From the NCBI RefSeq assembly GCF_023703325.1, contig NZ_JAMQGM010000002.1, positions 186,001-250,000 of the forward strand: a DNA stretch of 64,000 nt, written 5' to 3'. The position numbers and the translations under genes are program-made. Source of the DNA: Streptomyces meridianus (GTDB lineage: Bacteria; Actinomycetota; Actinomycetes; Streptomycetales; Streptomycetaceae). The notes under the pieces are model-generated. The model was not told the origin of the DNA. It saw only the letters and a list, made by a program, of their open reading frames with translations, and ran no database searches. Shown here piece by piece: positions 1 through 9,492 of this stretch; the stretch's first letter is position 1; each line of letters opens with the position of its first letter.

Positions 1-1130
1 CGGTCTGGGGCTTCGGCACCGAAGGCGAGAAGCTCCAGGAAGTCGCCGACGCGTACGAGAAGAAGCACCCCAACATCACCGTCAAGGTGACCCCGATCGG
101 CTGGGACGTCGCCCACCAGAAGCTGGTCTCCGCGGCCGCCGCCGGGACGCTGCCGGACATGGCCCAGATGGGCACCACGTTCATGGGCGAGATGGCCGAC
201 CTCGGCGTCCTCGAGCCGGTGGACACCAAGAAGTTCGACAAGGGCGACTTCTTCCCCGCCGCCTGGGGCAACAACGTCTTCGACGACAAGGTCTACGGCG
301 TGCCGTGGTACGTGGACACCCGCGTCCTCTACTACCGCACGGACCTGGCGAAGAAGGCCGGCGTCGACAAGGCGCCGACCACCTGGAAGGAACTGTCCTC
401 GCTCGCCGCGAAGTACCAGGACAAGGCCGACACCAAGTGGGGCATCTCGCTCCAGCCCAACGGCCTGGACACCAACCAGAACTGGCTGCCGTTCCTCTAC
501 TCCGCGGGCGGCGACCTGGTGAAGGACGGCAAGCCGTCCCTCGACACCCCCGCCACGGTCGAGGCGCTGAAGGAGTACGCCGCGTACTTCGACAAGGGCC
601 TGGCCAAGAAGAGCCTCCGGCCCGGCTACGACGTCACCAAGGACTTCGGCAACGGCTCCGTGCCGATGTTCCTCTCCGGCCCCTGGATCACCACCAGCCT
701 GGCCGAGAACCAGCCGCAGCTGAAGGGCAAGTGGGGTGTGGCCCCGATCCCGGCCGGCCCGGACGGGAAGGGCACCTCGTTCGCGGGCGGCTCGAACCTC
801 GTCGCGTTCAAGGACAGCGAGCACAAGGCCGCCGCCACGGATTTCATCTCCTACCTGACCTCGACCGAGCAGCAGGTGGACTGGCACAAGCGGACCACCG
901 ACCTCCCCGCCAACCGCGAGGCCTGGGAGGGCGGCAAGCTCGGGGACAACCCGAACCTGGAGATCTTCCGCACACAGATGGACAACGCCAAGGCCGTCCC
1001 GCCGATGGCCAAGTGGGCCGAGTTCGGCGCCCGCCTGGACTCCGGCATCGAGTCGGTCATCCAGGGCAAGGCCACCCCGGAGCAGGCCGCGAAGAAGATG
1101 CAGTCCTCGACCGCAGGCCTCGTGGAGTAG
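1..1130 (+). CDS. Sugar ABC transporter solute-binding protein (5' end outside window)
   Basis: Lipoprotein-type periplasmic receptor (extracellular solute-binding family 1) that would capture a sugar or oligosaccharide for the two permeases that follow. The open frame already runs at base 3 and reads VWGFGTEGEKLQEVADAYEK, the usual first strand and helix of this family, so the signal peptide and true start lie upstream of the window. Family-typical segments follow: a WGNNVFDDKVYGVPWYVDT ligand region and a C-terminal helix ending QAAKKMQSSTAGLVE. The stop is 3 nt before the next start, so this is one operon. The substrate cannot be read from the sequence; the downstream GH39 enzyme suggests a plant-derived or beta-linked glycan (inference). 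Confidence 0.93.
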   Translation, partial: VWGFGTEGEKLQEVADAYEKKHPNITVKVTPIGWDVAHQKLVSAAAAGTLPDMAQMGTTFMGEMADLGVLEPVDTKKFDKGDFFPAAWGNNVFDDKVYGVPWYVDTRVLYYRTDLAKKAGVDKAPTTWKELSSLAAKYQDKADTKWGISLQPNGLDTNQNWLPFLYSAGGDLVKDGKPSLDTPATVEALKEYAAYFDKGLAKKSLRPGYDVTKDFGNGSVPMFLSGPWITTSLAENQPQLKGKWGVAPIPAGPDGKGTSFAGGSNLVAFKDSEHKAAATDFISYLTSTEQQVDWHKRTTDLPANREAWEGGKLGDNPNLEIFRTQMDNAKAVPPMAKWAEFGARLDSGIESVIQGKATPEQAAKKMQSSTAGLVE

Positions 1131-1133
1131 GCG

Positions 1134-2099
1134 TTGAGCACCACGACCACTGACCGGGTCGCCACGTCCACGGCCGGCCCGGGGCCCTCCGCCCCGGCCG
1201 GCCGGGCCCGGCGGTCCCGGGCCGGCGTGCACCACCTCGCGGGCTGGCTCTTCTCCACGCCCTTCCTGGTGCTGTTCGCGACGTTCATGGCGATGCCGAT
1301 CCTGGCGACCCTGGCCATGAGCTTCACCGACTTCGGACTGCGCAACGTCACCGACCCGTTCTCGGCGGAGTTCACCGGGTTCGAGAACTACACCAGGCTC
1401 TTCGAGGACGAGAAGTTCCTCGCCGCGCTGTTCAACACCGCGTACTTCGTGGCGGCGGGCGTGCCGTTGACCATCGGCCTCGGGCTCGTGGTCGCCGTCC
1501 TGCTCAACTCCGGCATCGACCGCATGCGCACGTTCTTCAGGGTCGGCTTCTACGCCCCGGTGGTCACGAGCATCGTCGCCGTCGCGGTCGTGTGGCGGTT
1601 CGTGCTCGACCCGGGCGACGGGCTGATCGCCGGCCTTGCCGCCGAGGTCGGTCTCACCTCACCCGACTTCCTCGGCTCCGAGGCGCTGGCAATGCCCTCG
1701 TTGATCGTCATGGCAGTGTGGCGCAACCTGGGCACGGTCATGGTGCTGTGCATCGCCGGCCTCCAGGCCATCCCCACCGAGGTGCGGGAGGCGTCCCGGC
1801 TGGACGGCGCGGGCGCCTGGCAGGAGTTCCGCAGGATCACCGTCCCACTGCTGCGGCCGACGTTGCTGTACGCCACCGTGATCACCACCATCGGCTACCT
1901 GAACGTGTTCGAGGAGCCGTTCGTGATGACCCAGGGCGGACCGTCGGACAGCACGCTCACGGTCTCGCTCGACATGTACCGCGAGGGCTTCAGCTACTTC
2001 CACATGGGCTATGCGAGCGCGATGGCCTACGTCCTGTTCGTGGTGATCATGGGCATCACCGTGCTCCAGCTCCGACTGCTGAAGGACAACACCAAATGA
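1134..2099 (+). CDS. Sugar ABC transporter permease, MalF-type
   Basis: Inner-membrane subunit of a carbohydrate importer, 321 aa with about six membrane segments. A charged cytoplasmic N-terminus is followed by a first helix near residues 45-65. The EAA loop that docks the ATPase is visible as REASRLDGAGAWQEFRRITV in the second half, as in MalF/UgpA proteins. The start used is TTG at 1134, 3 nt after the receptor stop; it fits the operon spacing but no strong ribosome binding site separates it from nearby alternatives. The next permease overlaps by ATGA. No ATPase gene is present in this operon, so it probably uses a shared MsiK-type ATPase encoded elsewhere, as is usual in Streptomyces (family knowledge). 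Confidence 0.93.
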   Translation: MSTTTTDRVATSTAGPGPSAPAGRARRSRAGVHHLAGWLFSTPFLVLFATFMAMPILATLAMSFTDFGLRNVTDPFSAEFTGFENYTRLFEDEKFLAALFNTAYFVAAGVPLTIGLGLVVAVLLNSGIDRMRTFFRVGFYAPVVTSIVAVAVVWRFVLDPGDGLIAGLAAEVGLTSPDFLGSEALAMPSLIVMAVWRNLGTVMVLCIAGLQAIPTEVREASRLDGAGAWQEFRRITVPLLRPTLLYATVITTIGYLNVFEEPFVMTQGGPSDSTLTVSLDMYREGFSYFHMGYASAMAYVLFVVIMGITVLQLRLLKDNTK

Positions 2100-2941
2100 C
2101 CACCGCCCGACCGGGGAAGTCACGGCACAACCGGGCACTGCCCCTCGTCCTGCTGTCGGCCGGACTGGTGGTGATGGCCGCGCCGTTCGTGTGGATGGGT
2201 CTGGCCTCGTTCAAGACCGCCCCCGAACTGTCCGCCAGCCCGCCGGTGTGGATCCCGACGGAGTGGACCCTCGAGAACTTCAGCGAGCTGCTGGACAAGC
2301 TCGACATGCCGCTGTACTTCCTCAACTCCGTGATCGTCGCCACTCTGGTCACGGTCGGCAACCTGCTGTTCTGCTCGATGCTCGGCTACGCCCTCGCGAA
2401 GCTGAACTTCGCCGGCCGCAGCCAGATCTTCGCGCTGGTGCTGGGCGCCCTGATGGTCCCCGGCAACCTGATGCTGCTGCCGCTGTTCGTGCTGATGAGC
2501 CGGATGCAGCTGCTCGACACCCACGCGGGACTCGTCCTGCCCTTCGCGGCGGGGGCGTTCGGGGTGTTCCTGATGCGCCAGTTCATGCTGTCCGTCCCCG
2601 ACGAGATGCTCGAGGCGGCCCGCATCGACGGGGCGGGCGAGTGGTTCATCTTCTGGCGGATCGTGATGCCGTTGGTGAAGCCCGCCCTGGCGACACTCGC
2701 GATCCTCACCTTCCTGCAGTCCTGGAACAACTTCGTGTGGCCGCTGATCGCCACCAACGATCCGGACAAGTACACGCTGCCGGTGGCCCTCGCGACGTTC
2801 GCCACCGACCCCAACCAGGCGGACGGTTCCAACGGCGTCCTGATGGCCGGATCCTTCCTGGTCGTCCTGCCGGTGCTGCTCGTCTTCGCCGTCCTCCAGC
2901 GCTACTTCACGCAAGGGTTCGCCACCGCAGGCCTCAAGTGA
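2096..2941 (+). CDS. Sugar ABC transporter permease, MalG-type
   Basis: Second permease of the importer, 281 aa, in the MalG/carbohydrate permease family. ATG at 2096 overlaps the previous stop in an ATGA arrangement, which fixes the start and indicates translational coupling. The first membrane helix is at residues ~15-35 and the EAA loop reads EAARIDGAGEWFIFWRIVMP. The C-terminus QGFATAGLK is typical of MalG proteins. It pairs with the upstream MalF-type subunit. The frame stays open upstream to about 1592, but that extension is a shadow of the preceding gene. Confidence 0.95.
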   Translation: MTTARPGKSRHNRALPLVLLSAGLVVMAAPFVWMGLASFKTAPELSASPPVWIPTEWTLENFSELLDKLDMPLYFLNSVIVATLVTVGNLLFCSMLGYALAKLNFAGRSQIFALVLGALMVPGNLMLLPLFVLMSRMQLLDTHAGLVLPFAAGAFGVFLMRQFMLSVPDEMLEAARIDGAGEWFIFWRIVMPLVKPALATLAILTFLQSWNNFVWPLIATNDPDKYTLPVALATFATDPNQADGSNGVLMAGSFLVVLPVLLVFAVLQRYFTQGFATAGLK

Positions 2942-3020
2942 CGCCACGGCGCCCCCCGACAGCCGCACGACCCGACAGCCGCACGACCCGCACGCCCCTG
3001 ACGAAAAGGTACGTCCACTC

Positions 3021-4862
3021 ATGACCGACAAGTCCGCAGCCCGTGCCGACTGGGAGCAGCGCATCGGCATGCCGAGCGACGCCGGTCTCACCGGCACCGG
3101 CGAGCTCCCCGCCCCCACCGGTCTGACGGCTGAGGACGGTACCGGCCATGTGCTCCTGAACTGGGACCCGGTGCCGGGCGCGCTCGGCTACCTCGTGCAC
3201 CGAGCCGAATCCGTCGACGGGGAGTTCGTCCCGCTCGACCATCTCGGGGGCGATGTCCTCGCGGTGCCCCACCCGCCGTACGCGGACACCCTGGCCGCCC
3301 CCGGCCGCGGCTACTGGTACGCCGTCGCGACCTGGTCGGACAGCGGCGCCGGGCCGCTCTCGGAGCCGGTCAGCGGCTGCGCCCGGGCGGGCGGTTCGGA
3401 GCCCGCGGGAGTCCAGGTCACCGTGGACGCCTCTGCCGAGCCCGGTCCGCTGCCGGACGTGTGGCGGCGCATGATCGGTGCCGAGCACTTCTCGCTGCTG
3501 CTCTGGGACAAGCCCGGTTCGGGCGGCTCCGACGTGGCGAAGGAGTACGCCGAGGCGCTGGGCATCATGCGCGACGAGATCGGCGTCCGTACGGTCCGTG
3601 CACACGGCACCTTCCTCCCGGAGACGGTGACGGTCCGCCCGGACGGCAGCTTCGACTTCTCCGGCCTCGACGAGGTCTACGACCGGTTCCTGGCCACCGG
3701 CCTGAAGCCCGTCGTCGAGCTGTCGTTCATGCCGAAGGAGCTGGCGTCCGACCCCGGCTACACCGTCTTCGACTACAAGGCGCTGGTGTCGACCCCGAGG
3801 GTCTGGGAACGCTGGGGCGATCTGGTCCGCGACCTGACCGTCCACCTGCGGGAGCGGTACGGCGCCGACGAAGTGGCGGGCTGGGAGTTCGAGGTCTGGA
3901 ACGAGGCCAACCTCGAGGTCTTCTGGAACGGCACCCAGGCCGACTACCACCGCCTCTACGAGGTCGCGGTCCGCGCCGTGAAATCGGTCGATGCGCGCAT
4001 CCGCGTCGGCGGCCCCTCCTCCGCGGCCGCCGGCTGGGTCGGCGACCTGCTGGAGTTCTGCCGCGAGAACGACGTCCCGGTCGACTTCGTCTCCACCCAC
4101 ACCTACGGCAACGCGCCACTGGACTTCCGCCCGCTCACCCAGGCGTACGCGAAGGCCACCGGCAAGCCCGAGCCGGAGATCCTGTGGACGGAGTGGGGCG
4201 TCACGCCCACCCACTTCAACCCGGTGAGCGACGCGGTGTTCTCCGCGCCGTTCGTGCTGCGGGGCATGAAGTCCGCGCTGTCCTCCACCGACTGCCTCGC
4301 GTACTGGGTGTGCTCCGACCAGTTCGAGGAGCTGGGCTGGCCGCCGAAGCTGTTCCACGGCGGTTTCGGCCTGCTGACGGTCGGCAACCTGCGCAAGCCG
4401 CGCTTCTGGGCGCTGTACCTGCTGTCCCGGCTGGCCGGCGGACGGCTGCCCGCCACGGTCACCGGGGACGGCGCCGAGGCGCTCGTCGAGTCGCTGGCCA
4501 CGGGCTCGGACGCCGCGGTGGACGTCCTGGTGTGGAACGGCACCCTCGACCAGTCCAAGGTGGCCGGCGCCAAGGTGCTCGACCGGACGGTGACGGTGAA
4601 GGTCAACGGCCTTCGCCCCGGCACCGAGTACACCGTCACCTCGCACCGGGTCGACCAGGAGCACGGCAACATCCAGGCGGTCTGGGACGGTCTCGGCGGC
4701 GGCGACTGGCCGGACGAGCAGCAGTGGGCCGAACTCCGCGCCGCCGACGAACTCCCCACGGAGACCCTGGCCGCGGTCACCGCCGACGCCCACGGCACGG
4801 CCACGGTCACCACCCCCCTCCCCAACCCGGGCATCCGCTTCCTCCGCCTCACCACCGACTGA
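3021..4862 (+). CDS. GH39-type glycoside hydrolase with N-terminal fibronectin III-like domain
   Basis: Predicted retaining glycosidase of 613 aa (beta-xylosidase or alpha-L-iduronidase family GH39). Residues ~30-120 form a fibronectin III-like module (APTGLTAEDGTGHVLLNWDP). A TIM-barrel follows from ~135. The candidate acid/base is Glu295 in EVWNEAN and the candidate nucleophile is Glu391 in ILWTEWG, the spacing expected of GH39. No signal peptide is visible, so it probably acts in the cytoplasm on imported oligosaccharides. It follows the ABC permeases by 79 nt in the same direction. The exact substrate is not determined; xylo-oligosaccharides are the family default. Confidence 0.88.
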   Translation: MTDKSAARADWEQRIGMPSDAGLTGTGELPAPTGLTAEDGTGHVLLNWDPVPGALGYLVHRAESVDGEFVPLDHLGGDVLAVPHPPYADTLAAPGRGYWYAVATWSDSGAGPLSEPVSGCARAGGSEPAGVQVTVDASAEPGPLPDVWRRMIGAEHFSLLLWDKPGSGGSDVAKEYAEALGIMRDEIGVRTVRAHGTFLPETVTVRPDGSFDFSGLDEVYDRFLATGLKPVVELSFMPKELASDPGYTVFDYKALVSTPRVWERWGDLVRDLTVHLRERYGADEVAGWEFEVWNEANLEVFWNGTQADYHRLYEVAVRAVKSVDARIRVGGPSSAAAGWVGDLLEFCRENDVPVDFVSTHTYGNAPLDFRPLTQAYAKATGKPEPEILWTEWGVTPTHFNPVSDAVFSAPFVLRGMKSALSSTDCLAYWVCSDQFEELGWPPKLFHGGFGLLTVGNLRKPRFWALYLLSRLAGGRLPATVTGDGAEALVESLATGSDAAVDVLVWNGTLDQSKVAGAKVLDRTVTVKVNGLRPGTEYTVTSHRVDQEHGNIQAVWDGLGGGDWPDEQQWAELRAADELPTETLAAVTADAHGTATVTTPLPNPGIRFLRLTTD

Positions 4863-5066
4863 ACCCGCCCCTCTTCCCCCACCGGAGCCGGAGCGGGACA
4901 GCAAGCAGCACCGGGCCCATCGGGGACTTGGCGGAAGGGGAGGGCGACTGCCGCACACAACCGAACAGCAATACACCCGGTACGGCGCTCACCACCACAC
5001 ACCGAACCGTCGAACGAGGCGGTCAGAGGCGGGAGTCCGAACCGGAGGGGACGGGGTCGCAGGGAA

Positions 5067-5131
5067 GGGGTCCTGGACACTTCCGTGTATTTGTGGCCGG
5101 CAGCGGCCGTAAATATGCGGTCCAGGACCCC
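5067..5131. other. Long imperfect hairpin in the 4863-5266 intergenic region
   Basis: The 404-nt gap between the GH39 gene and the exported enzyme holds a 65-nt inverted repeat. Outer arms 5067-5078 and 5120-5131 pair over 12 bp. After a 5-nt bulge (5079-5083), 5084-5099 pairs with 5104-5119 over 16 bp including four G-U pairs, closing on a GCAG loop at 5100-5103. The inner stem is AT-rich, unusual here. There is no T tract after it. It may terminate the operon, act as an RNA processing or attenuation element, or hold operators. The rest of the gap carries a 19-base direct repeat (CACCACAACGCACCCGCAC, near 5155 and 5189) and no gene. Confidence 0.6.
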
Positions 5132-5266
5132 TCCCCGGAGGCCTCGGACCCGGCACCACAACGCACCCGCACCACCGCACGAAGCGCACCACAACGCACC
5201 CGCACCCGCACCACCGCAGAACCGCACGTTCCACCCCCGATCCACCCCACCCCAGGGAGGAAACCC

Positions 5267-6778
5267 ATGGACCGTCGCAGATTCCTCGCCGGCACCGCCA
5301 CCGCCGCCACCGCCGCAGCCGCCGGCGCCGCCTTCGCCCCCCGCGCCACCGCCGCCCCGGCCCCGTCCCCAGGAGCCGCCACCGGAATCGCCTCGGCCGG
5401 CACCGCCACCGGCAGCGTCAAGGACACCCTGCACACCTGGTTCCGCGACACCTACCGCTCCATCGAAACGATGACGACGGACTTCGGCCTCCCCGCCGAC
5501 GCCCTCGATCTGAGCGGCCCCACCCCCGTCAGGTCCCGCAACACCTCGCCGACGAACATCGGCTGCGGTCTGTGGTCCACCGTCGCCGCCCACGGACTCG
5601 GCGTCATCAGCGGCACGCAGATGCACTCCCGCCTCGCCCGCACCATCGGCGCCGTCGAGAAACTGGAGCGCGCGAACGGTTTCTGGTTCAACTGGTACGA
5701 CCCGGCCACCGGTGACGTCCTCACCGAGTGGCCCGGCACCGGAGCGCCCGTCCGCCCGTTCCTGTCGTCCGTCGACAACGCCTGGCTCGTCACGGGCCTG
5801 CGCATCGCCGCCGACGCCGACCCGTCGCTGCGGCCCCGGGTCGAGCGGCTGCTGGCGGACGCCGACTGGTCGTACTACTACACGCCGTTCGACGCGGACG
5901 ACCCCATCGGCCACCCCGGCCAGCTCCGCGGCGGCTTCTGGACCGACACCGGCGAGCCCACCGGCCACCACTACGGCGCGCTCAACACCGAGCCCCGGAT
6001 GGCCAGTTACCTCGGCATAGCCGACGGCAGCCTGCCGACCGAGCACTACTGGCACGTCTTCCGTACCCTGCCCCCGGAGAACGGCCAGGAGCAGACCCCG
6101 CAGGGCGGCAAGGTCACCATCGACGGCGTCAGCGTCTACGAGGGCCACTACACCTACCGCGGCCGCAGGATCGTCCCCACCTGGGGCGGGTCGATGTTCG
6201 AGGCCCTGATGGTGCCGCTGTTCGTACCGGAGCCCGAGTGGTCGCCGAAGTCCTGGGGCCTGAACCACCGGCGGACCGTGCAGTCGCACATCGAGCACGG
6301 ACTGCGGGAGGCCGAGTACGGCTACTGGGGCTTCTCCCCGTGCAACGTCCCCGAGGGCGGCTACCAGGAGTACGGCGTCGACGCGATCGGCATGAACCTG
6401 GACGGCTACGCCTCCAACACCGACCGCACGTACATCAAGGAGGGCGAGCCGCTGCCGCCCGCCTCGGCGTACACCAACGGCGTCGTCACCCCGCACGCCT
6501 CGTTCCTGGCCATGCAGTTCGCCCCGGACGACGCCGTGGCGAACCTGACGCGGATCGCCCGTGACTTCGGCGCCTACGACGACGGATACGGCTTCCGGGA
6601 CTCCGTGAACGTGCAGACCGGCCGGGTCAGCGCCCACGTCCTCGTCCTCGATCAGGGCATGATCGCCGCCGCTCTGGCCCAGCAGCTCAAGCCGGGCCTG
6701 CTCCAGCAGCCGTTCCGCAGCGGCGGCTTCACCGGACGGGTCCGCCCGCTCCTGCGCAAGGAGCGCTTCAGCATCTGA
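5267..6778 (+). CDS. Tat-exported glucoamylase-like protein (PF10091 family, GH144-like)
   Basis: 503-aa secreted enzyme with a twin-arginine signal (MDRRRFLAGTATAATAAAAG) followed by an Ala/Pro-rich cleavage region to about residue 50. The mature part resembles the PF10091 glycoamylase-like alpha/alpha-barrel family, some members of which are endo-beta-1,2-glucanases (GH144). Supporting segments are RANGFWFNWYDPATGD, PTWGGSMFEALM and YWGFSPCNVP. ATG 5267 is preceded by AGGGAGG at a good distance and starts the Tat signal; the long open frame upstream is a shadow. It probably degrades an extracellular glucan whose fragments could feed the upstream ABC importer (inference). Confidence 0.85.
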   Translation: MDRRRFLAGTATAATAAAAGAAFAPRATAAPAPSPGAATGIASAGTATGSVKDTLHTWFRDTYRSIETMTTDFGLPADALDLSGPTPVRSRNTSPTNIGCGLWSTVAAHGLGVISGTQMHSRLARTIGAVEKLERANGFWFNWYDPATGDVLTEWPGTGAPVRPFLSSVDNAWLVTGLRIAADADPSLRPRVERLLADADWSYYYTPFDADDPIGHPGQLRGGFWTDTGEPTGHHYGALNTEPRMASYLGIADGSLPTEHYWHVFRTLPPENGQEQTPQGGKVTIDGVSVYEGHYTYRGRRIVPTWGGSMFEALMVPLFVPEPEWSPKSWGLNHRRTVQSHIEHGLREAEYGYWGFSPCNVPEGGYQEYGVDAIGMNLDGYASNTDRTYIKEGEPLPPASAYTNGVVTPHASFLAMQFAPDDAVANLTRIARDFGAYDDGYGFRDSVNVQTGRVSAHVLVLDQGMIAAALAQQLKPGLLQQPFRSGGFTGRVRPLLRKERFSI

Positions 6779-6807
6779 CGCACCCGGCCGGCAGGAACGC
6801 AGAGCAA

Positions 6808-6838
6808 GGAGGGGCGCCGCAGACCGCGGCGCCCCTCC
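6808..6838. terminator. Rho-independent-like hairpin after the glucoamylase-like gene
   Basis: Perfect 13-bp stem (6808-6820 with 6826-6838) and a 5-nt loop, between two convergent genes. It can serve both directions; there is no U tract, as is usual in Streptomyces. Confidence 0.75.
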
Positions 6839-6879
6839 CTCCTTCCGTCCGTCCGGTTGCTCCGGTTCAGCAGCCGCGG

Positions 6880-9492
6880 TCAGTACAGGCTGAGCAGCGC
6901 CTCGACCGGGTCGGCCGGCGGGCTGCCGCCGTTCGGCAGCCGCAGCTCGAACCAGACCGTCTTGCCGTGCGGGGTGCGGCGACTCCCCCAGCCGAGGCTG
7001 AGCAGGCCGACGAGTTGCAGGCCGCGCCCGCCCTCGTCGGTGTCCCGGGCCCGGCGCCTACGGGGCTGGACCAGCCCGCCGTCCCACACCTCGCAGACGA
7101 GGGTGCTGTCGAGCAGCAGCCGGATCCGGATCTCGCCCTCGCCGTAGCGCAGCGCGTTGGTGACCAGCTCGCTGACCAACAGTTCGGTGGTGTCCACGAG
7201 TTCGCCCAGGCCCCAGGTGACGAGCTGTCCGCGGGCGAGTTCACGGGCGCGCGAGACCGACTGCGGTTCGGCCGGGAGCTTCCAGTCGCCGACCGACTCG
7301 GCGGGCAGCCCCTGGACCCGCGCCATGAGCAGGGCGATGTCGTCCTCGCCGTGGTGGGTGTCGAGGGCGCTGAGCACGTGGTCGCAGACGTCCTCGAGCC
7401 GGCGGCCGGGGTCGGCGAGCGCGGCGCGGAAGGCGTCCATGCCCTCGTCGAGCGGCTGGTCGCGGGATTCCACCAGGCCGTCGGTGTACAGGGCGAGCAG
7501 CGCATTGTCGGGCAGCTCGACGTCGATCTCCTCGAACGGCTCGCCCCCCACGCCCAGCGGCATGCCCGACGGCACCTCGAGCATCAGCGCCGGCTCACCC
7601 GGCTCCACGACCACGGGCGGCAGGTGCCCGGCGTTGGCGATCGTGCAACGGCGCGTGACCGGGTCGTAAACGGCGTACACGCAGGTGGCGAGGTAGATCT
7701 CGGACAGGTCGGACGACTCGTCGGCGCTCTGCCTGCCTCGGCTGGCACTGCGGGCTCCGCCGTGGGTCCCCGCGGGCGCACCCAGGCCCTGGGCGATCTC
7801 GTCGAGAGCTCCGAGCACTTCGGCGGGCTCGAGGTCGAGCAGGGCCAACGTCCTTACGGCGGTGCGCAGTTCACCCATCGCGGCGGCGGCCCGCAGACCG
7901 CGGCCCATGACGTCGCCGACGACGAGAGCCGTCCGGTGGCCGGGCAGCTGGATGACGTCGAACCAGTCGCCGCCCACCTCGGTGGCGGTGTTGCCGGGCA
8001 GGTACCGGCACGCGATGTCGAGTCCCGCGGCCTCGGGGTCGCCGGGCGGCAGCAGGCTGCGTTGGAGGATGAGGGCGCGCTCGTGCTCCCTGCGGTAGAG
8101 CCTCGCGTTGTCGATGCAGACGGCGGCTCGGGCGGCCAGCTCGACGGCGAGGGCGATGTCCCGTTCGCCGAAGGGTTCGCTGCCCTTGGTCCGGGAGAAC
8201 TGGACGAGCCCGACGACGGTGTCGTGGGCGACCATCGGGACGGCGAGCGTGGACTGCACCACCACGCCGAGTTCGCGGGGGCTGTCGCCGTCCCCGCCCG
8301 GTATGAGCTGCGGCCGGGCGGTGCGCAACGCGTCGGCGCAGGGAGAGGTGAAGGGGAAGCGGTGGACCTGACCGACGGCGGTCGGCTCCGAGGTGTCCTG
8401 CCCGCCGATGGCGACGGGCGCGTCGGAGACGGCACTGGAGAAGGCCACGCGGCGCAGCTCGGCGCTGCCGTCGGCCAGTCCCTGCGGTGTCTCGTCACCG
8501 GCCAGCAGCCCCTGGTAGAGGTCGACCGAGGCCAGGTCGCAGAAGCGCGGGACGGCCACGTCCAGCAGCTCCCGGGCGGTGGTCTCCAGGTCGAGCGAGT
8601 TGCCGATCCGGGCCCCGGCCTCGTTGAGCAGCGCCAGGTTGCGGCGGGCGCTGGCGGCTTCGCGTTCGGCATTGCGCCGGCGAGTGACGTCCATGCCGAG
8701 CGCCGCGACACCGATGGTATGTCCGGTGCGGTTGTGCAGCCGGTAGAGGTTGAGGGACCAGCGGTGTCCGTCGCGCTGCCCGGGTATGGCGCCCGCGAGC
8801 TGCATCTCGGTGACGGGGCTGCCGGTCTGGAGGACCTGCCGCAGCGCGACGTTCAGCCGGTCGGCCTCGGCGCGCGGCAGGTAGTCCTCGGCGCTGCGCC
8901 CGCGGTGGGAATCGGCGGTGCCACCGAAGATGGTGGCGAAGCGCTCGTTCGCGCGCATGATCTGGAGGTCGGTCCCGAACAGCAGGAAACCCACCGGGGA
9001 TTGGCCGAAAACAGCTTGTGAGGCGGCGAGGTCGGTCTCGATGTGCCGCAGGGCGCGTACGTCGACGACGACACACAGGGCACCGCGTCCGCCGTGCTCG
9101 GTCCTGGTCGGCATCACGTACAGCTCGGCCAGTCCTTCGGCGGGGGTGCCCTGGGCGCTGCGGTAGGGAACGATGCCGACGCGGCCGCCGGCGTCCGCCC
9201 CCGAAGGCAGCTCACCGGCCTCCAGGATCTCGGTGAACCAGCGGTCGGCGCCGTCGCGGAGTTCGGCGGGGAGGAATGCCTCGACGGGACTCCGGCCCAG
9301 CGCATCTTCGGCAGGAATGCCCAGGAGGGCGGCTGCGCGGTCGCTCCACTGGTCGATGCGGCCGTCGGCCGCGAGGGAGAAGGACGCGACCCTGATGTAG
9401 TCGTAGAGCGACCCGGGAGGGCTGTTCAGCCGGCCGGCCGCCTCGGCAGCCGTCTCGTCGGGGGTTTCCGCCCCCGCTGGTATCTCGCTCAC
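6880..9492 (-). CDS. PAS-GAF-PP2C (SpoIIE/RsbU-like) phosphatase fused to a HATPase domain
   Basis: 870-aa cytoplasmic signalling protein. Domains in order: PAS near residues 30-150, second PAS near 150-275 (FGQSPVGFLLFGTDLQIMRA), GAF near 295-470, PP2C-type SpoIIE phosphatase near 490-710 (EVGGDWFDV, VVGDVMGRG, ANAGHLPP, YTDGLVESR, DDIALLMAR carry the metal-binding Asp/Gly residues), and a C-terminal RsbW-like ATPase near 740-860 (LLVSELVTNALRY, DEGGRGLQLV). Such proteins dephosphorylate anti-anti-sigma factors. With a kinase-like domain on the same chain it could both phosphorylate and dephosphorylate its partner. The PAS and GAF domains imply sensing of a small molecule, redox or light signal. 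The next gene encodes a stand-alone ATPase of the same type. Confidence 0.92.
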   Translation of the reverse strand: MSEIPAGAETPDETAAEAAGRLNSPPGSLYDYIRVASFSLAADGRIDQWSDRAAALLGIPAEDALGRSPVEAFLPAELRDGADRWFTEILEAGELPSGADAGGRVGIVPYRSAQGTPAEGLAELYVMPTRTEHGGRGALCVVVDVRALRHIETDLAASQAVFGQSPVGFLLFGTDLQIMRANERFATIFGGTADSHRGRSAEDYLPRAEADRLNVALRQVLQTGSPVTEMQLAGAIPGQRDGHRWSLNLYRLHNRTGHTIGVAALGMDVTRRRNAEREAASARRNLALLNEAGARIGNSLDLETTARELLDVAVPRFCDLASVDLYQGLLAGDETPQGLADGSAELRRVAFSSAVSDAPVAIGGQDTSEPTAVGQVHRFPFTSPCADALRTARPQLIPGGDGDSPRELGVVVQSTLAVPMVAHDTVVGLVQFSRTKGSEPFGERDIALAVELAARAAVCIDNARLYRREHERALILQRSLLPPGDPEAAGLDIACRYLPGNTATEVGGDWFDVIQLPGHRTALVVGDVMGRGLRAAAAMGELRTAVRTLALLDLEPAEVLGALDEIAQGLGAPAGTHGGARSASRGRQSADESSDLSEIYLATCVYAVYDPVTRRCTIANAGHLPPVVVEPGEPALMLEVPSGMPLGVGGEPFEEIDVELPDNALLALYTDGLVESRDQPLDEGMDAFRAALADPGRRLEDVCDHVLSALDTHHGEDDIALLMARVQGLPAESVGDWKLPAEPQSVSRARELARGQLVTWGLGELVDTTELLVSELVTNALRYGEGEIRIRLLLDSTLVCEVWDGGLVQPRRRRARDTDEGGRGLQLVGLLSLGWGSRRTPHGKTVWFELRLPNGGSPPADPVEALLSLY

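Noticed and set aside
3461-5266. Long N-terminal extension of the PF10091 protein overlapping the GH39 gene
   Set aside because: The extension is out-of-frame Arg/Pro-rich sequence; the Tat signal at 5267 with its ribosome site marks the true start.
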